Shown here one piece after another: positions 9,216-20,165 of a DNA stretch of 64,000 bases. A program made the translations under genes and the position numbers. The DNA comes from Oscillospiraceae bacterium (GTDB lineage: Bacteria > Bacillota > Clostridia > Oscillospirales > Oscillospiraceae), in NCBI GenBank assembly GCA_015067885.1, contig SVLO01000004.1:1-64000 (forward strand), in the 5' to 3' direction. Each line of letters begins with the position of its first letter. Position 1 is the stretch's first letter. Below the pieces are notes generated by a model. The model saw only the letters and a program-made list of their open reading frames with translations, had not been told where the DNA came from and ran no database searches.

Positions 9216-10133
9216 TTATACTACAAAACCGGTGTCGTTCAGCAGGAACGACAGTTTGGTCAAGCGCTCGATGGCATCGACCATCAACGCCAGTTCGTGG
9301 GGATACGTTTCAAAAGGCTGTTTGAAGTCCATCGGTTTGACTCGGATGCGAAGCGCCACGGATCTCCCCGCCTCGGCCCAATGCATATCTTCATCTTTGA
9401 AGTCCCGCAAAGCGTTTTTTAGCCGTTCGTGGTCGTGTAGTTTTCCGACAAACTGCAAATCGCAAAAACCCTGATTGGCTTTATAAAACAACTCGGTTCC
9501 TTTTAATGCGCTCTTGAATTGAGGCCAGGTCGAGCGCGCTCCTTTAGGGCCTGCCGCGGGGTACATCTCAATGTTCTGCCCGCATGAACAGCAGAAAGCG
9601 TAGAACTTTTTCCAAAACTCTGTTATGGCAGGAACTTCCTGCACCGTGTGGCCCTGAATCTGCTTTGTAATGGCGGCTTGGGTGATTTGCACATCCATCT
9701 CCCGGTTGTTGGCAGTAAAAAGGGTCAACAATTCTTCATAGGAAATTCGATTTTCGTATTTCTGCGCCTCTTCGTTGCTGTCCAAATACGCTTTGGGGGC
9801 GATGATAAATACGGCAAAATCGTCGTAAAGGCCATCTATACAGCCACGCAAACCGCGCCGGGAATAGCGGGAACACTGCTCCGGCATGGCGTGGGCGTCA
9901 ATTTTGTTTTCGATGAGCAGCGCAAACCGCCGTCCGGCGAGGGAGATAACAGCGACAATATCCGACTCGCCCAGCTCGTTGTCCATAACGGAGTGTTCTA
10001 CGCGCACCACTTCACCGCCGGGGAGTCCGAGTTTGTTCAGAAAGAAGTCTGCAAAGGCAGGCAGTTCGACGAAGGCACGCATGACAACGAAATCCATGTC
10101 CCGCTCTTCGATTTTGTCCAATAGGAATTCCAT
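9216..10133 (-). CDS. PD-(D/E)XK nuclease family protein
   Basis: [32 protein letters not shown]...GESDIVAVISLAGRRFALLIENKIDA; start overlaps mnmG stop (TGATG). Confidence 0.75.
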   Translation of the reverse strand: MEFLLDKIEERDMDFVVMRAFVELPAFADFFLNKLGLPGGEVVRVEHSVMDNELGESDIVAVISLAGRRFALLIENKIDAHAMPEQCSRYSRRGLRGCIDGLYDDFAVFIIAPKAYLDSNEEAQKYENRISYEELLTLFTANNREMDVQITQAAITKQIQGHTVQEVPAITEFWKKFYAFCCSCGQNIEMYPAAGPKGARSTWPQFKSALKGTELFYKANQGFCDLQFVGKLHDHERLKNALRDFKDEDMHWAEAGRSVALRIRVKPMDFKQPFETYPHELALMVDAIERLTKLSFLLNDTGFVV

Positions 10134-12010
10134 CAAGTGTCCTCCCTCTGCTTCAACCACACCATCAGCACGGCAAGGTCCGCCGGGGAGACGCCGGAGA
10201 TGCGGCCGGCCTGGCCCAGATTCAGGGGTCGGATCTTATCCAGCTTCTGCCGGGCCTCGATACGCAGGCCGGCGATGGACAGATAATCCGCGTCGGCGGG
10301 CAGGGTGCGCTCCTCCAGCCGCTGCAGCTCGGCCACCTGCCGAAGCTGGCGGTCGATGTAGCCCTGATACTTGGTGTCGATCTCCACCGCCTGCACCACC
10401 TCGGGGGGCAGGTCGGGGCGGTTGGGGTCAAAGGGGGCGAGATCCGCATAGGTTACGCTGGGGCGGCGCAGCAGGTCGGCCAGCCGGGCGCCGTCGGCGG
10501 CGGGGACTTCGCCCTTTCGGGTCAGAAAGTCGGCCAACTCCGCCGTAGGGGCCACTCCGGTATGCTCCAGGCGCTTCTGCTCCCGGGTGACGGCGGCGTA
10601 CTTTTCCTCCACGGCGGCAAGCTGTTCGTCGGTCACAAGGCCCAATTCGTGGCCCAACCGGGCCAGGCGGCGGTCGGCGTTGTCCTGCCGGTGGAGCAGA
10701 CGGTACTCCGTGCGGCTGGTCATCATGCGATACGGCTCGTTGGTGCCCTTGGTGACCAAATCGTCAATGAGCACACCCATATAGCCCTGGTCCCGGCGGA
10801 GGATGAAGGGGGGGCGGCCCAAAAGCTTCAGCGCGGCGTTGACGCCGGCCACGAAGCCCTGCACCGCCGCCTCCTCATAGCCGGAGGAGCCGTTGAACTG
10901 CCCGGCGCCGAACAGGCCGGGGACTTTCTTACATTCCAGGGTGGGGTGCAGCTCGGTGGGGTCCACGCAGTCGTACTCGATGGCGTAGGCGCAGCGGGTC
11001 ATTTCCGCCCTCTCAAGGCCGGGGATGGTGTGCAGCATTTCAAGCTGCACCTCCTCGGGCAGGGAGGAGGAGAAGCCCTGAATATACAATTCCTCCGTGG
11101 CAAGGCCCATGGGTTCCACAAAGAGCAAATGCCGCTCCTTATCCGCAAAGCGCACCACCTTGTCCTCGATGGAGGGGCAGTAGCGGGGGCCGACGCCCTC
11201 GATGACCCCGGAAAAGAGGGGGGAGCGGTGGAGGTTGGCCCGGATGACCTCGTGGGTCTGCTGTGTGGTGGCGGTGAGCCAGCACACAGCCCGGTTTTCG
11301 GGTTTTGCCCGGGTGGAGAAGGAGAAGGGCAGGGCGTCCTCGTCCCCCGGCTGGACCTCCATTTTGGAGAAGTCCACGCTGCGGGCGTTGACCCGGGGGG
11401 GCGTGCCGGTCTTGAACCGACGGATGGACAGACCCAGAGAAATCAGGCTCTCGGTCAGGGGCAGGGCGGCGGCCAGACCGTCGGGACCGCTGTCCCGGAC
11501 CACCTCGCCCACAATGGTGCGGCCGCCCAGGTGGGTGCCGGTGGCGATGACGGCGGCCCTGACGGCGTAGGTGGCGCCGGTGTGGGTGACCACCCCGGAC
11601 ACGGCGCCGTCCTCGGTGAGGATCTCCACCACCTCGGCCTGTTTGACCCACAGGTTTTCCTGCCGCTCCAGGGTGTGCTTCATCACCTTTTGGTACTCCC
11701 GGCGGTCGGCCTGGGCCCGCAGGGACCACACGGCGGGGCCCTTGCCCCGGTTCAAAAGGCGGTACTGGATGCAGGCGCGGTCCGCGGCCCGGCCCATTTC
11801 GCCGCCCAGGGCGTCCAGTTCCCGCACCAGGTGGCCCTTGCCCGTGCCGCCGATGGCGGGGTTGCAGGGCATATTGCCCACCGCATCCAGGTTGACGGTG
11901 AAACAAAGGGTGCGCAGACCCATCCGGGCGGCGGCCAGGGCGGCCTCGATGCCCGCGTGGCCCGCCCCGATGACGGCGATATCGTATTGTCCGGCGTTGT
12001 ATCTTGTCAT
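10133..12010 (-). CDS. mnmG: tRNA uridine-5-carboxymethylaminomethyl(34) synthesis enzyme MnmG
   Basis: [31 protein letters not shown]...; full-length GidA. Confidence 0.95.
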   Translation of the reverse strand: MTRYNAGQYDIAVIGAGHAGIEAALAAARMGLRTLCFTVNLDAVGNMPCNPAIGGTGKGHLVRELDALGGEMGRAADRACIQYRLLNRGKGPAVWSLRAQADRREYQKVMKHTLERQENLWVKQAEVVEILTEDGAVSGVVTHTGATYAVRAAVIATGTHLGGRTIVGEVVRDSGPDGLAAALPLTESLISLGLSIRRFKTGTPPRVNARSVDFSKMEVQPGDEDALPFSFSTRAKPENRAVCWLTATTQQTHEVIRANLHRSPLFSGVIEGVGPRYCPSIEDKVVRFADKERHLLFVEPMGLATEELYIQGFSSSLPEEVQLEMLHTIPGLERAEMTRCAYAIEYDCVDPTELHPTLECKKVPGLFGAGQFNGSSGYEEAAVQGFVAGVNAALKLLGRPPFILRRDQGYMGVLIDDLVTKGTNEPYRMMTSRTEYRLLHRQDNADRRLARLGHELGLVTDEQLAAVEEKYAAVTREQKRLEHTGVAPTAELADFLTRKGEVPAADGARLADLLRRPSVTYADLAPFDPNRPDLPPEVVQAVEIDTKYQGYIDRQLRQVAELQRLEERTLPADADYLSIAGLRIEARQKLDKIRPLNLGQAGRISGVSPADLAVLMVWLKQREDT

Positions 12011-12172
12011 TTCAGTACCCTCTCCAACTGGGAAAATCACCAATATTTTACCACAGCCGTCCCCGGGGGACAAGGGGGAATGGAACAGTGGTTGCTTGTG
12101 CAACCTACACAAGAAAAGCAGTTAAAAAATTGACAAACTGTCCAACCGGCCAATTTACTTCCGTGAAGAATT

Positions 12173-12190
12173 TTGTTAAAGTATTGACAA
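12173..12190 (+). promoter_or_regulatory. Rex operator upstream of adhE
   Basis: TTGTTAAAGTATTGACAA versus consensus TTGTTAANNNNTTAACAA (1 mismatch). Confidence 0.7.
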
Positions 12191-12194
12191 TGGT

Positions 12195-12212
12195 TCGTTA
12201 ATAAATTAACGC
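12195..12212 (+). promoter_or_regulatory. Second weaker Rex-like palindrome
   Basis: TCGTTAATAAATTAACGC, 3 mismatches to Rex consensus. Confidence 0.4.
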
Positions 12213-12250
12213 ATTAGCCCCGTGGAAAGGGCCGAAAGGAGAAGAAGATC

Positions 12251-14857
12251 ATGGCAAAGACCAAGAACGTTCCGGTTACGGATCAAGACAGCTTTCAGGC
12301 GCTGCTGACCCGGGTGCGGGCGGCACAGGAGAAGTACGCCACCTACACCCAGGAGCAGGTGGATGAGATTTTCAAGGCGGCGGCTATGGCGGCTAACCGG
12401 GCCCGGATTCCCCTTGCCAAGCAGGCGGTGGAGGAGACCGGCATGGGCGTGGTGGAGGACAAGGTCATCAAGAACCACTTTGCCGCCGAGTACATTTACA
12501 ACGCCTATAAGAACACCAAGACCTGCGGCGTGGTGGAGGAGGACCCGGCCTTCGGCACCAAGAAGATTTTGGCCCCCGTGGGCGTGGTTGGCGCGGTCAT
12601 TCCCACCACCAACCCCACCTCTACCGCTATTTTCAAGACCCTGCTGGCCCTGAAGACCCGCAACGGCATCATCATCAGCCCCCATCCCCGGGCCAAGGGC
12701 TGCACGGTGGAGGCCGCCCGTGTGGTGCTGGAGGCGGCGGTGGCCGCCGGCGCCCCCGCGGACATCATCGGCTGGGTGGACCAGCCCAGCCTGGAGCTGA
12801 CCGACCTGCTGATGAAGGAAGTGGACCTGATTTTGGCCACCGGCGGCCCCGGCATGGTCAAGGCGGCCTACTCCTCCGGCAAGCCCGCCGTGGGCGTGGG
12901 CGCGGGCAACGTCCCCGCCATCATCGACGACAGCGCCGACCTGCTGCTGGCGGTGAACTCGGTGGTCCACTCCAAGACCTTCGATAACGGTATGATCTGC
13001 GCCTCCGAGCAGTCGGTCATCGTGCTGGACAGCGTGTATGACGCGGTCAAGGCGGAGTTTGCCCGCCGCGGCTGTTATATTCTCGATAGGAAAGAGCTGG
13101 ATAAGGTCCGGGCCGTGATTTTGAAGAACGGCGCCCTGAACGCCGGCATCGTGGGCCAGACCGCCCACAAGATCGCGGCTATGGCCGGGGTGGACGTACC
13201 CGAGAGCGCCAAAATCCTCATTGGCGAGGTGGACAGCGTGGAACTCAGCGAGCCTTTCGCCCATGAGAAGCTGTCCCCCGTGCTGGCCATGTACCGGGCC
13301 AAGACCTTTGCCGACGCCGTTGACAAGGCGGACCGGCTGGTGCTGGACGGCGGTATGGGCCACACCGCTTCCATCTTCCTGAACACCACCACCCAGCAGG
13401 CCAAGCTGGACACCTACGCCCAGCGTATGAAGACCTGCCGCATTGTGGTCAACACCCCCTCCTCCCAGGGCGGTATCGGTGACCTCTACAACTTCAAGCT
13501 GGCCCCCTCCCTGACCTTGGGCTGCGGCTCCTGGGGCGGCAACAGCGTCAGCGAAAACGTGGGCATCAAGCACCTGCTGAACATCAAGACCGTGGCCGAG
13601 AGGAGAGAGAATATGCTTTGGTTCCGCGCCCCCGATAAGGTGTACTTCAAAAAGGGCTGCCTGGCGGTGGCTCTGGACGAGCTGAAAAACGTGCTGGGCA
13701 AGAAGCGCGCCTTTATCGTCACCGACCAGTTCCTCTATGCCAACGGCTACGCCAAGCCCATCACCGACAAGCTGGACGAAATGGGCATCGCCTACGACGT
13801 GTTCTACGACGTGGCCCCCGACCCCACCCTGGCCTGTGCCAAGGCCGGCGCCGAGCGTATGCGCGGCTTTGCCCCCGACTGCATCATCGCTTTGGGCGGC
13901 GGCTCCGCCATGGACGCGGGCAAGATCATGTGGGTGCTGTATGAGCATCCCGAGGTGGACTTTATGGACATGGCCATGCGCTTTGTGGATATCCGCAAGC
14001 GCGTGTACACCTTCCCCAAGATGGGCGAGAAGGCCTACTTCATCGCCGTCCCCACCTCCGCCGGTACCGGCTCGGAGGTCACCCCCTTCGCCGTCATCAC
14101 CGACGAGCAGACCGGGGTGAAGTACCCCCTGGCCGACTACGAGCTGATGCCCGATATGGCCATCGTGGACGCCGACCTGATGATGAACGCCCCCAAGGGC
14201 CTCACCTCCGCCTCCGGCATTGACGCGGTGACCCACGCCCTGGAGGCCTACGCCTCCATGCTGGCCACCGACTACACCGACGGCTTGGCCATCCGGGCCC
14301 TGCAGATGATCTTCAAGTACCTGCCCCGTGCCTACGAAAACGGTGCCAACGACCCCGTGGCCCGGGAGAAGATGGGCAACGCCGCCACCATGGCGGGCAT
14401 GGCCTTCGCCAACGCCTTTTTGGGCGTGTGCCACTCCATGGCCCACAAGCTGGGCGCCTTCCACCACCTGCCCCACGGCGTGGCCAACGCCCTGCTGATC
14501 TGCCATGTGCTGCGCTTCAACGCGGCGGAGACCCCCGCCAAGATGGGTACCTTCCCCCAGTATGACCACCCCCACACCCTGGCCCGCTACGCCGAGGTGG
14601 CCGAGGCCCTGGGCATTGAAGGCGATACCGACCAGGCGCTGCTGGACGGTCTGTGCGCCGCCATCGAAACGCTGAAGGCGCAGGTGGGCATCAAGGCCAC
14701 CATCCGGGACTACGGCATTGAGGAGGCGGACTTCCTGGCCAGCCTGGACGCCATGGTGGAGCAGGCCTTTGACGACCAGTGTACCGGCGCCAATCCCCGC
14801 TACCCCCTGATGAGCGAGATCCGGGATATGTACCTGAAGGCCTATTACGGCAACTAA
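12251..14857 (+). CDS. adhE: Bifunctional acetaldehyde-CoA/alcohol dehydrogenase
   Basis: 868 aa; N-terminal aldehyde dehydrogenase and C-terminal Fe-ADH; GGRAFIVTD-like GKKRAFIVTDQFL; SAGTGSEVTPFAV. Confidence 0.95.
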   Translation: MAKTKNVPVTDQDSFQALLTRVRAAQEKYATYTQEQVDEIFKAAAMAANRARIPLAKQAVEETGMGVVEDKVIKNHFAAEYIYNAYKNTKTCGVVEEDPAFGTKKILAPVGVVGAVIPTTNPTSTAIFKTLLALKTRNGIIISPHPRAKGCTVEAARVVLEAAVAAGAPADIIGWVDQPSLELTDLLMKEVDLILATGGPGMVKAAYSSGKPAVGVGAGNVPAIIDDSADLLLAVNSVVHSKTFDNGMICASEQSVIVLDSVYDAVKAEFARRGCYILDRKELDKVRAVILKNGALNAGIVGQTAHKIAAMAGVDVPESAKILIGEVDSVELSEPFAHEKLSPVLAMYRAKTFADAVDKADRLVLDGGMGHTASIFLNTTTQQAKLDTYAQRMKTCRIVVNTPSSQGGIGDLYNFKLAPSLTLGCGSWGGNSVSENVGIKHLLNIKTVAERRENMLWFRAPDKVYFKKGCLAVALDELKNVLGKKRAFIVTDQFLYANGYAKPITDKLDEMGIAYDVFYDVAPDPTLACAKAGAERMRGFAPDCIIALGGGSAMDAGKIMWVLYEHPEVDFMDMAMRFVDIRKRVYTFPKMGEKAYFIAVPTSAGTGSEVTPFAVITDEQTGVKYPLADYELMPDMAIVDADLMMNAPKGLTSASGIDAVTHALEAYASMLATDYTDGLAIRALQMIFKYLPRAYENGANDPVAREKMGNAATMAGMAFANAFLGVCHSMAHKLGAFHHLPHGVANALLICHVLRFNAAETPAKMGTFPQYDHPHTLARYAEVAEALGIEGDTDQALLDGLCAAIETLKAQVGIKATIRDYGIEEADFLASLDAMVEQAFDDQCTGANPRYPLMSEIRDMYLKAYYGN

Positions 14858-14871
14858 AATAAAACCAAAGA

Positions 14872-14904
14872 AGGAGCGCCCTCGTGTGAGGGCGCTCCTT
14901 TTCG
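14872..14904 (+). terminator. Intrinsic terminator after adhE
   Basis: AGGAGCGCCCTC-gtgt-GAGGGCGCTCCTTTT. Confidence 0.85.
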
Positions 14905-14989
14905 GTTGTCTGCATAGGACCACGCCAACGCCGCAGGGGAGGCGGGGAGGAGATGGAGATATGAGTTAGGAATGAGGAATGTCATGGGG

Positions 14990-15240
14990 CCGTCGGGGGC
15001 GCCGGCCCCTACGACAGACCGGCAAGGTTTCCGTAGGGGCGGCCTGTGGCCGCCCGATAAAGTCTCCCTCTGATGAGGGAGGTGGCACGGCGGAGCCGTG
15101 ACGGAGGGAGAGAACGCAAAAAAGTCTCTCCCCCAGTCACCTGCGGTGACAGCCCCAACGTTGATTTCTTGCGAGGGGCTGCGGGCGGCGCGCCGGGTCG
15201 TCGCGCCCTACGGATACGGTATACCCCTTGCGGTCCCGTA
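14990..15240. repeat. Cluster of family D, A and C repeats upstream of recJ
   Basis: GTAGGGGCGGCC; GAGGGAGGTGGCACGGCGGAGCCGTGACGGAGGGAG; CCCTACGGATACGGTATACCCCTTGCGG. Confidence 0.7.
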
Positions 15241-15367
15241 TGGTCGCCCTGCCGGGGAACGGAAGCCAAGGGGAAGGAATGTGCGGTTTTTCTTGTGTTT
15301 GCACGGATAGCGTGATATAATAAGAAGTCAAATTTTCATTTACCGGCCGGAAAGGAGGGCTGCAGTT

Positions 15368-17419
15368 ATGAGATATAAGATTTGGACCGTGGCGCAGCCC
15401 GACCATCAGGGCCGCAAACATCTGGAACAGGAGGGTCTGCACCCCCTGACGGCGGCAGTGCTGTCCGCCCGGGGTATGACCAGTGTGGAGCAGGCCCGGC
15501 AGTATCTGTCCATGGCAGACGCACCGCTGGAGGACAGCCTGCTCATGCGGGACATGGACCGGGCGGTGGCCCGGGTGCGTCAGGCCCTGAACCGTGGTGA
15601 AAAGATCGCGGTCTACGGCGACTATGACGTGGACGGCATCACCGCCACCTGTCTGCTGACCCGCTTTCTGACCCAGCAGGGCGGCGACGTGACCGCCTAT
15701 ATCCCCGACCGGCTGGAGGAGGGCTACGGCCTGAACCGGGGCGCGGTCAGCACCCTTGCCCGACAGGGGGTAAAGCTGATCGTCACCGTGGACTGCGGCA
15801 TCACCGCCGTGGAGGAAGTGCTGTGGGCAGCCAGCCTTGGGGTGGACGTAGTCATCACCGACCACCACGAATGTAAAAACGTTTTGCCCGCCGCCTGCGC
15901 GGTGGTGGACCCCCACCGTCCCGACTGCGACTACCCCTTCAAGGGTCTTGCGGGTGTGGGCGTGGCTTTGAAACTGGTCATGGCACTGGCCGGAGCGCAG
16001 GAGCAGGAACGGATGCTGGACACCTATGCCGACCTTGCCGCCATCGGCACGGTGGCCGACGTCATGCCCGTCACCGGTGAAAACCGCACCATCATCCAGC
16101 GGGGCCTGCGTGTGCTGGAGTGCCGACCCCGTCCCGGCATTGCCGCCCTGGTGGCCCAATCGGGGCTGGAGGGCCGGGCGGTCAATTCCGTCACCATCGG
16201 CTATACCCTGGCCCCCCGTATCAACGCCGCGGGCAGAATGGGCTGCGCCGACATCGCGGTGGAGCTGCTGCTCACCGACGACCTTGCCCGGGCCGAGGAG
16301 CTGGCAAGCGAGCTGTGCCGGCTGAACAAAGAGCGCCAGGGCGTGGAAATGGGCATTTACGAGCAGTGCGTCCGCCGCCTGGAGCGATCGCCCCAGCCCG
16401 ATGCCATCGTGCTGGCGGACGAGGGCTGGCACCAGGGCGTGGTGGGCATCGTGGCCTCCCGCCTGACCGAACAGTACAACTGCCCCGCCATGATGATCTG
16501 CCTGTCCCAGGGCATGGGAAAAGGCTCCTGCCGCAGCTACGGCGGCATCAATTTGTTTAACCTGCTGGAGGGCTGCCAGGACCTGCTGGAGGCCTTTGGC
16601 GGCCACGAGCTGGCTGCGGGCTTTACCGTGCGGGAGGAGAACATCGCCGCTTTGCGTCAGCGGGTGGCCCAACTGGTCCGCGCCCAGCGGACCGGCGACA
16701 GCGCGGACAGCACCCTGGACGTGGACGTACAACTGGACGAACTGCACGATCTGGACATCGCCGGGGTTGAGCAACTGGAAAAGCTGGAACCCTACGGCGC
16801 GGGCAATCCCCGCCCGGTGCTGGCCGTAATGGGCGCCCGGGTGGTCAGCCGCTCCATGGTGGGCGGCGGCCGACACCTGAAGCTGAAGCTGAACAAGCAG
16901 GGGATCAGCCTGGACGCCATCTTCTTCTCCGCCGGCGACTGGCTGCCCGAACAGGACAGCCTTGTGGACGCGGCCTTCAGCCCCCAGATCAACGAGTTCC
17001 GGGGTCAGCGGTCCGTCCAGCTGCAGCTTGTGGATCTGCGCCCGTCCCAGCAGGAGCAGGAGCTGTACCGGCGCTACCTGCAGGGGTTGGAGCTGACCGC
17101 ACAGCAGGCCCGCCGCCTGCTGCCCGTGCGTGAGGAATTTGTGCTGCTGTGGCGCTGGTTAAAGCGGCAGAGCGAGCAGGCCGGTCCCCCGGTTCAATCT
17201 GCGGCGGCCATGGCCGCGGCCGTGGCCCGGGCGGCGGGAACGAAAGCAGACCCGCTGCACACCCGGGTGTGCCTGGACGTGCTGGCCGAGCGAGGCCTGG
17301 CCCGCGTGAGCGCTGCGGAGGACCGCCTGCGGGTGGAGCTGATCCCCACGGCGGAAAAAGTAGATTTAGACGCCTCGGACATTCTGCGCCGTCTGCGCAG
17401 CTTGGCCGGGCAGGAATAA
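15368..17419 (+). CDS. recJ: Single-stranded-DNA-specific exonuclease RecJ
   Basis: DHH family: AVYGDYDVDGITATCLL; VITDHHE; full length. Confidence 0.93.
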   Translation: MRYKIWTVAQPDHQGRKHLEQEGLHPLTAAVLSARGMTSVEQARQYLSMADAPLEDSLLMRDMDRAVARVRQALNRGEKIAVYGDYDVDGITATCLLTRFLTQQGGDVTAYIPDRLEEGYGLNRGAVSTLARQGVKLIVTVDCGITAVEEVLWAASLGVDVVITDHHECKNVLPAACAVVDPHRPDCDYPFKGLAGVGVALKLVMALAGAQEQERMLDTYADLAAIGTVADVMPVTGENRTIIQRGLRVLECRPRPGIAALVAQSGLEGRAVNSVTIGYTLAPRINAAGRMGCADIAVELLLTDDLARAEELASELCRLNKERQGVEMGIYEQCVRRLERSPQPDAIVLADEGWHQGVVGIVASRLTEQYNCPAMMICLSQGMGKGSCRSYGGINLFNLLEGCQDLLEAFGGHELAAGFTVREENIAALRQRVAQLVRAQRTGDSADSTLDVDVQLDELHDLDIAGVEQLEKLEPYGAGNPRPVLAVMGARVVSRSMVGGGRHLKLKLNKQGISLDAIFFSAGDWLPEQDSLVDAAFSPQINEFRGQRSVQLQLVDLRPSQQEQELYRRYLQGLELTAQQARRLLPVREEFVLLWRWLKRQSEQAGPPVQSAAAMAAAVARAAGTKADPLHTRVCLDVLAERGLARVSAAEDRLRVELIPTAEKVDLDASDILRRLRSLAGQE

Positions 17420-17431
17420 GCAGGTGAGTAT

Positions 17432-19663
17432 ATGGACCCAATTTTAGAACGCTATCAGGCACTGGAGGAACGGGTGCGGGCGTATACCCCCAACCTAGAC
17501 GCCCAGCGGCTGTTTACGGCCTTTACTTACGCCGACAGCGCCCACCACGGCCAGCTTCGTAAAAGCGGCGAACCCTATATCATCCATCCCCTGGCCGTGG
17601 CCGAGATCGTGGCCGATTTGGGGCTGGATGCGGACTCGGTGGTGGCCGCGCTGCTCCACGACTGCCTGGAGGATACCGAGGCCACCCACGACGACATCGC
17701 CAAGAAATTCGGCCCCACTGTGGCCGAGCTGGTGGAGGGCGTCACCAAGCTGACCAAAATGCAGTATGTGTCCAAGGAAGAGGAGCAGATGGAAAATCTG
17801 CGCAAGATGTTCATGGCCATGGCCCAGGACATCCGGGTCATCCTCATCAAAATTTGCGACCGGGTACACAATATGCGTACCATGGAGTATCAAACGCCCC
17901 GAAAGCAGCGGGAAAAGTCCCTGGAAACCATGGAGATCTACGCCCCCATCGCCCACCGTTTGGGTATGCAGCGGCTGAAGTGGGAGCTGGAGGATATCTC
18001 CCTGCGGTATCTGGACCCGGTAGGCTATAAGGAGATCCAGGACGAGATGGCCTCCCGCTCCGCCGCCCACGAGGAGTTCCGCGCCGCCATGGAGACCCGC
18101 ATCGCTCAGCGCCTGTCCCAGGAGGGTATTCCGTGCAAGGTGTACGGCCGGGTCAAGCACGTCTATTCCATCTACCGCAAGATGTACTCCCAGCAGAAGA
18201 CCCTGGACGAGATTTTCGACCTGTACGCTTTCCGGGTCATTGTGGACGACATCTCCGCCTGTTACAACGTGCTGGGCTGCATCCACGATATGTTCCGTCC
18301 GGTGCTGGGTCGGTTCAAGGACTATATCGGCACCCCCAAGCCCAATATGTACCAGTCCCTGCACACCACCGTCATCGGCACCGAGGGTATCCCCTTCGAG
18401 GTGCAGATCCGCACCTGGGAAATGCACCAGACCGCCGAATACGGCGTGGCCGCCCACTGGAAATACAAACAGGGCATGGCCAATCGCCAGCTCGGCTCCG
18501 AGGGGGACTTTGAGTGGGTGCGCAAACTGCTGGAAAACCAGCAGAACTCCGACGCGGAGGAGTTTGTCCACAATCTGAAGGTGGATATGTTCTCTGACGA
18601 GGTGTTTGTCTTCTCTCCCAAGGGGGACGTGAAGAGCCTGCCCTCCGGGGCCACCCCCATCGACTTTGCTTACTCCGTCCATTCCGCCGTGGGCAACAGC
18701 ATGGTTGGCGCCAAAGTCAACGGCCGCATGGTGGGCTATGACTTCAAGCTGTCCAACGGCGACATTGTGGAGGTCATCACCTCCAAAAGCGCCAAGGGTC
18801 CCAGCCGGGACTGGCTGAACATCTGCAAATCCAACGAGGCCCGGGTCAAGATCCGCCAGTGGTTCAAGAAAGAGCGGCGGGAGGAGAATATCTCCACCGG
18901 CCGGGCAGCGCTGGAGTCCGAGCTGCGCCACAACAAAATCGCCCTGTCCACCATTTTGGACGAGGACGTGCTTCCCAACATCCTGCGCAAGCTGCGCTGC
19001 CCCACCTTTGACGAGGTGTGCGCCACCATCGGCTACGGCGGCACCACCGCCAACAAGGCCGTGGCCCGCATCAAGGACGAGCTGCTGCGGCTGGACCGCT
19101 TGGCGGAGGCGCAGGCTGCCGCCAAGGCTGCCACCGAAAGCATTATGCATCCCGGCAACACCACGGTGCAGGCCGATACCCTGAAGGGGTCCAACAAACA
19201 TTCCGACTCCGGCATCATCGTGGAGGGGCTGGGCAACTGCATGGTCAAGTTTGCCAAGTGCTGCACCCCCGTCCCCGGCGACCCCATCGTGGGCTTTATC
19301 ACCCGGGGCTACGGCGTGTCCGTCCACCGGCTGGACTGTCCCAACGCCGCCCCGGAGCGGCGCAGCCCCGAGGAGGAGGACCGCTGGGTCCGGGTGACCT
19401 GGCTGGAGGACAACCTGCCCACCTACAAAACGGCGCTGGAGCTGTTTGCCAAGGACCGTGACGGCCTGGCTCTGGACGTGACCATGGCCCTGTCCACCGC
19501 CAAGGTGAAGGTGAACGCCCTGTCCGCCCGCACCACCGACGAGGGGGACGCCAACATCAACGTGGTGCTGGAGGTCAAGGACCGCAGCGAGCTGACCTCG
19601 GTCATCAACCGCCTGCACCAGATCCAGAGCGTCTATCTGGTCAAGCGCAACAGCGGAAATTAA
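17432..19663 (+). CDS. relA: Bifunctional (p)ppGpp synthetase/hydrolase (RelA/SpoT)
   Basis: HD domain HDCLEDTEAT, synthetase, TGS and ACT domains. Confidence 0.95.
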   Translation: MDPILERYQALEERVRAYTPNLDAQRLFTAFTYADSAHHGQLRKSGEPYIIHPLAVAEIVADLGLDADSVVAALLHDCLEDTEATHDDIAKKFGPTVAELVEGVTKLTKMQYVSKEEEQMENLRKMFMAMAQDIRVILIKICDRVHNMRTMEYQTPRKQREKSLETMEIYAPIAHRLGMQRLKWELEDISLRYLDPVGYKEIQDEMASRSAAHEEFRAAMETRIAQRLSQEGIPCKVYGRVKHVYSIYRKMYSQQKTLDEIFDLYAFRVIVDDISACYNVLGCIHDMFRPVLGRFKDYIGTPKPNMYQSLHTTVIGTEGIPFEVQIRTWEMHQTAEYGVAAHWKYKQGMANRQLGSEGDFEWVRKLLENQQNSDAEEFVHNLKVDMFSDEVFVFSPKGDVKSLPSGATPIDFAYSVHSAVGNSMVGAKVNGRMVGYDFKLSNGDIVEVITSKSAKGPSRDWLNICKSNEARVKIRQWFKKERREENISTGRAALESELRHNKIALSTILDEDVLPNILRKLRCPTFDEVCATIGYGGTTANKAVARIKDELLRLDRLAEAQAAAKAATESIMHPGNTTVQADTLKGSNKHSDSGIIVEGLGNCMVKFAKCCTPVPGDPIVGFITRGYGVSVHRLDCPNAAPERRSPEEEDRWVRVTWLEDNLPTYKTALELFAKDRDGLALDVTMALSTAKVKVNALSARTTDEGDANINVVLEVKDRSELTSVINRLHQIQSVYLVKRNSGN

Positions 19664-19712
19664 GATGGCGCGCCGGGGTCGTCGCGCCCCACGAAAAGGA
19701 GAGTGAACCCAC

Positions 19713-20147
19713 GTGCGAGCAGTGGTCACAAGAGTTTCCTCCGCCTCCGTCACCATTGACGGCGCGGTGGAGGGCGCAATTGAACAGGGATTTCTTGTCC
19801 TGCTCGGGGTCGGTCCCGACGACACCGAAGCGGTGTGCGACAAGCTGGCGGAGAAGATCTGCAACCTGCGGGTCTTTGAGGACGAGAACGGTAAGATGAA
19901 CCGCAGCCTGGAGCAGGTGGAGGGCGCCCTGTTGGTGGTGTCCCAATTCACCCTGTACGCCGACACCTCCAGCCGCCGCCCCGGCTTCTCCGGGGCCGCC
20001 AGGCCGGACCTTGCCATTCCCCTCTACGAGCGGTTCATGGACAAGTGCCGTGAACGGGGGTTTGTCGTGGAGCATGGCCAATTCGGCGCGGATATGAAGG
20101 TGACCAGCGTCAACGACGGCCCGGTGACCATACTTTACGAGATATGA
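19713..20147 (+). CDS. dtd: D-aminoacyl-tRNA deacylase
   Basis: MRAVVTRVSSASVTIDGAVEG...SQFTLYADTSSRRPGFSGAA. Confidence 0.95.
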   Translation: MRAVVTRVSSASVTIDGAVEGAIEQGFLVLLGVGPDDTEAVCDKLAEKICNLRVFEDENGKMNRSLEQVEGALLVVSQFTLYADTSSRRPGFSGAARPDLAIPLYERFMDKCRERGFVVEHGQFGADMKVTSVNDGPVTILYEI

Positions 20148-20165
20148 GATACGGAGGTGTGTGGT

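Noticed and set aside
9024-9422. Plus-strand ORF MSFVAVQKTPARGRNSP... and the matching 25168-25362 and 25049-25252 ORFs
   Set aside because: Encoded by repeat family B/A sequence in different frames; no conserved frame between copies beyond short segments.
10562-12133. 523-aa plus-strand ORF opposite mnmG
   Set aside because: Antisense of a clear MnmG gene.
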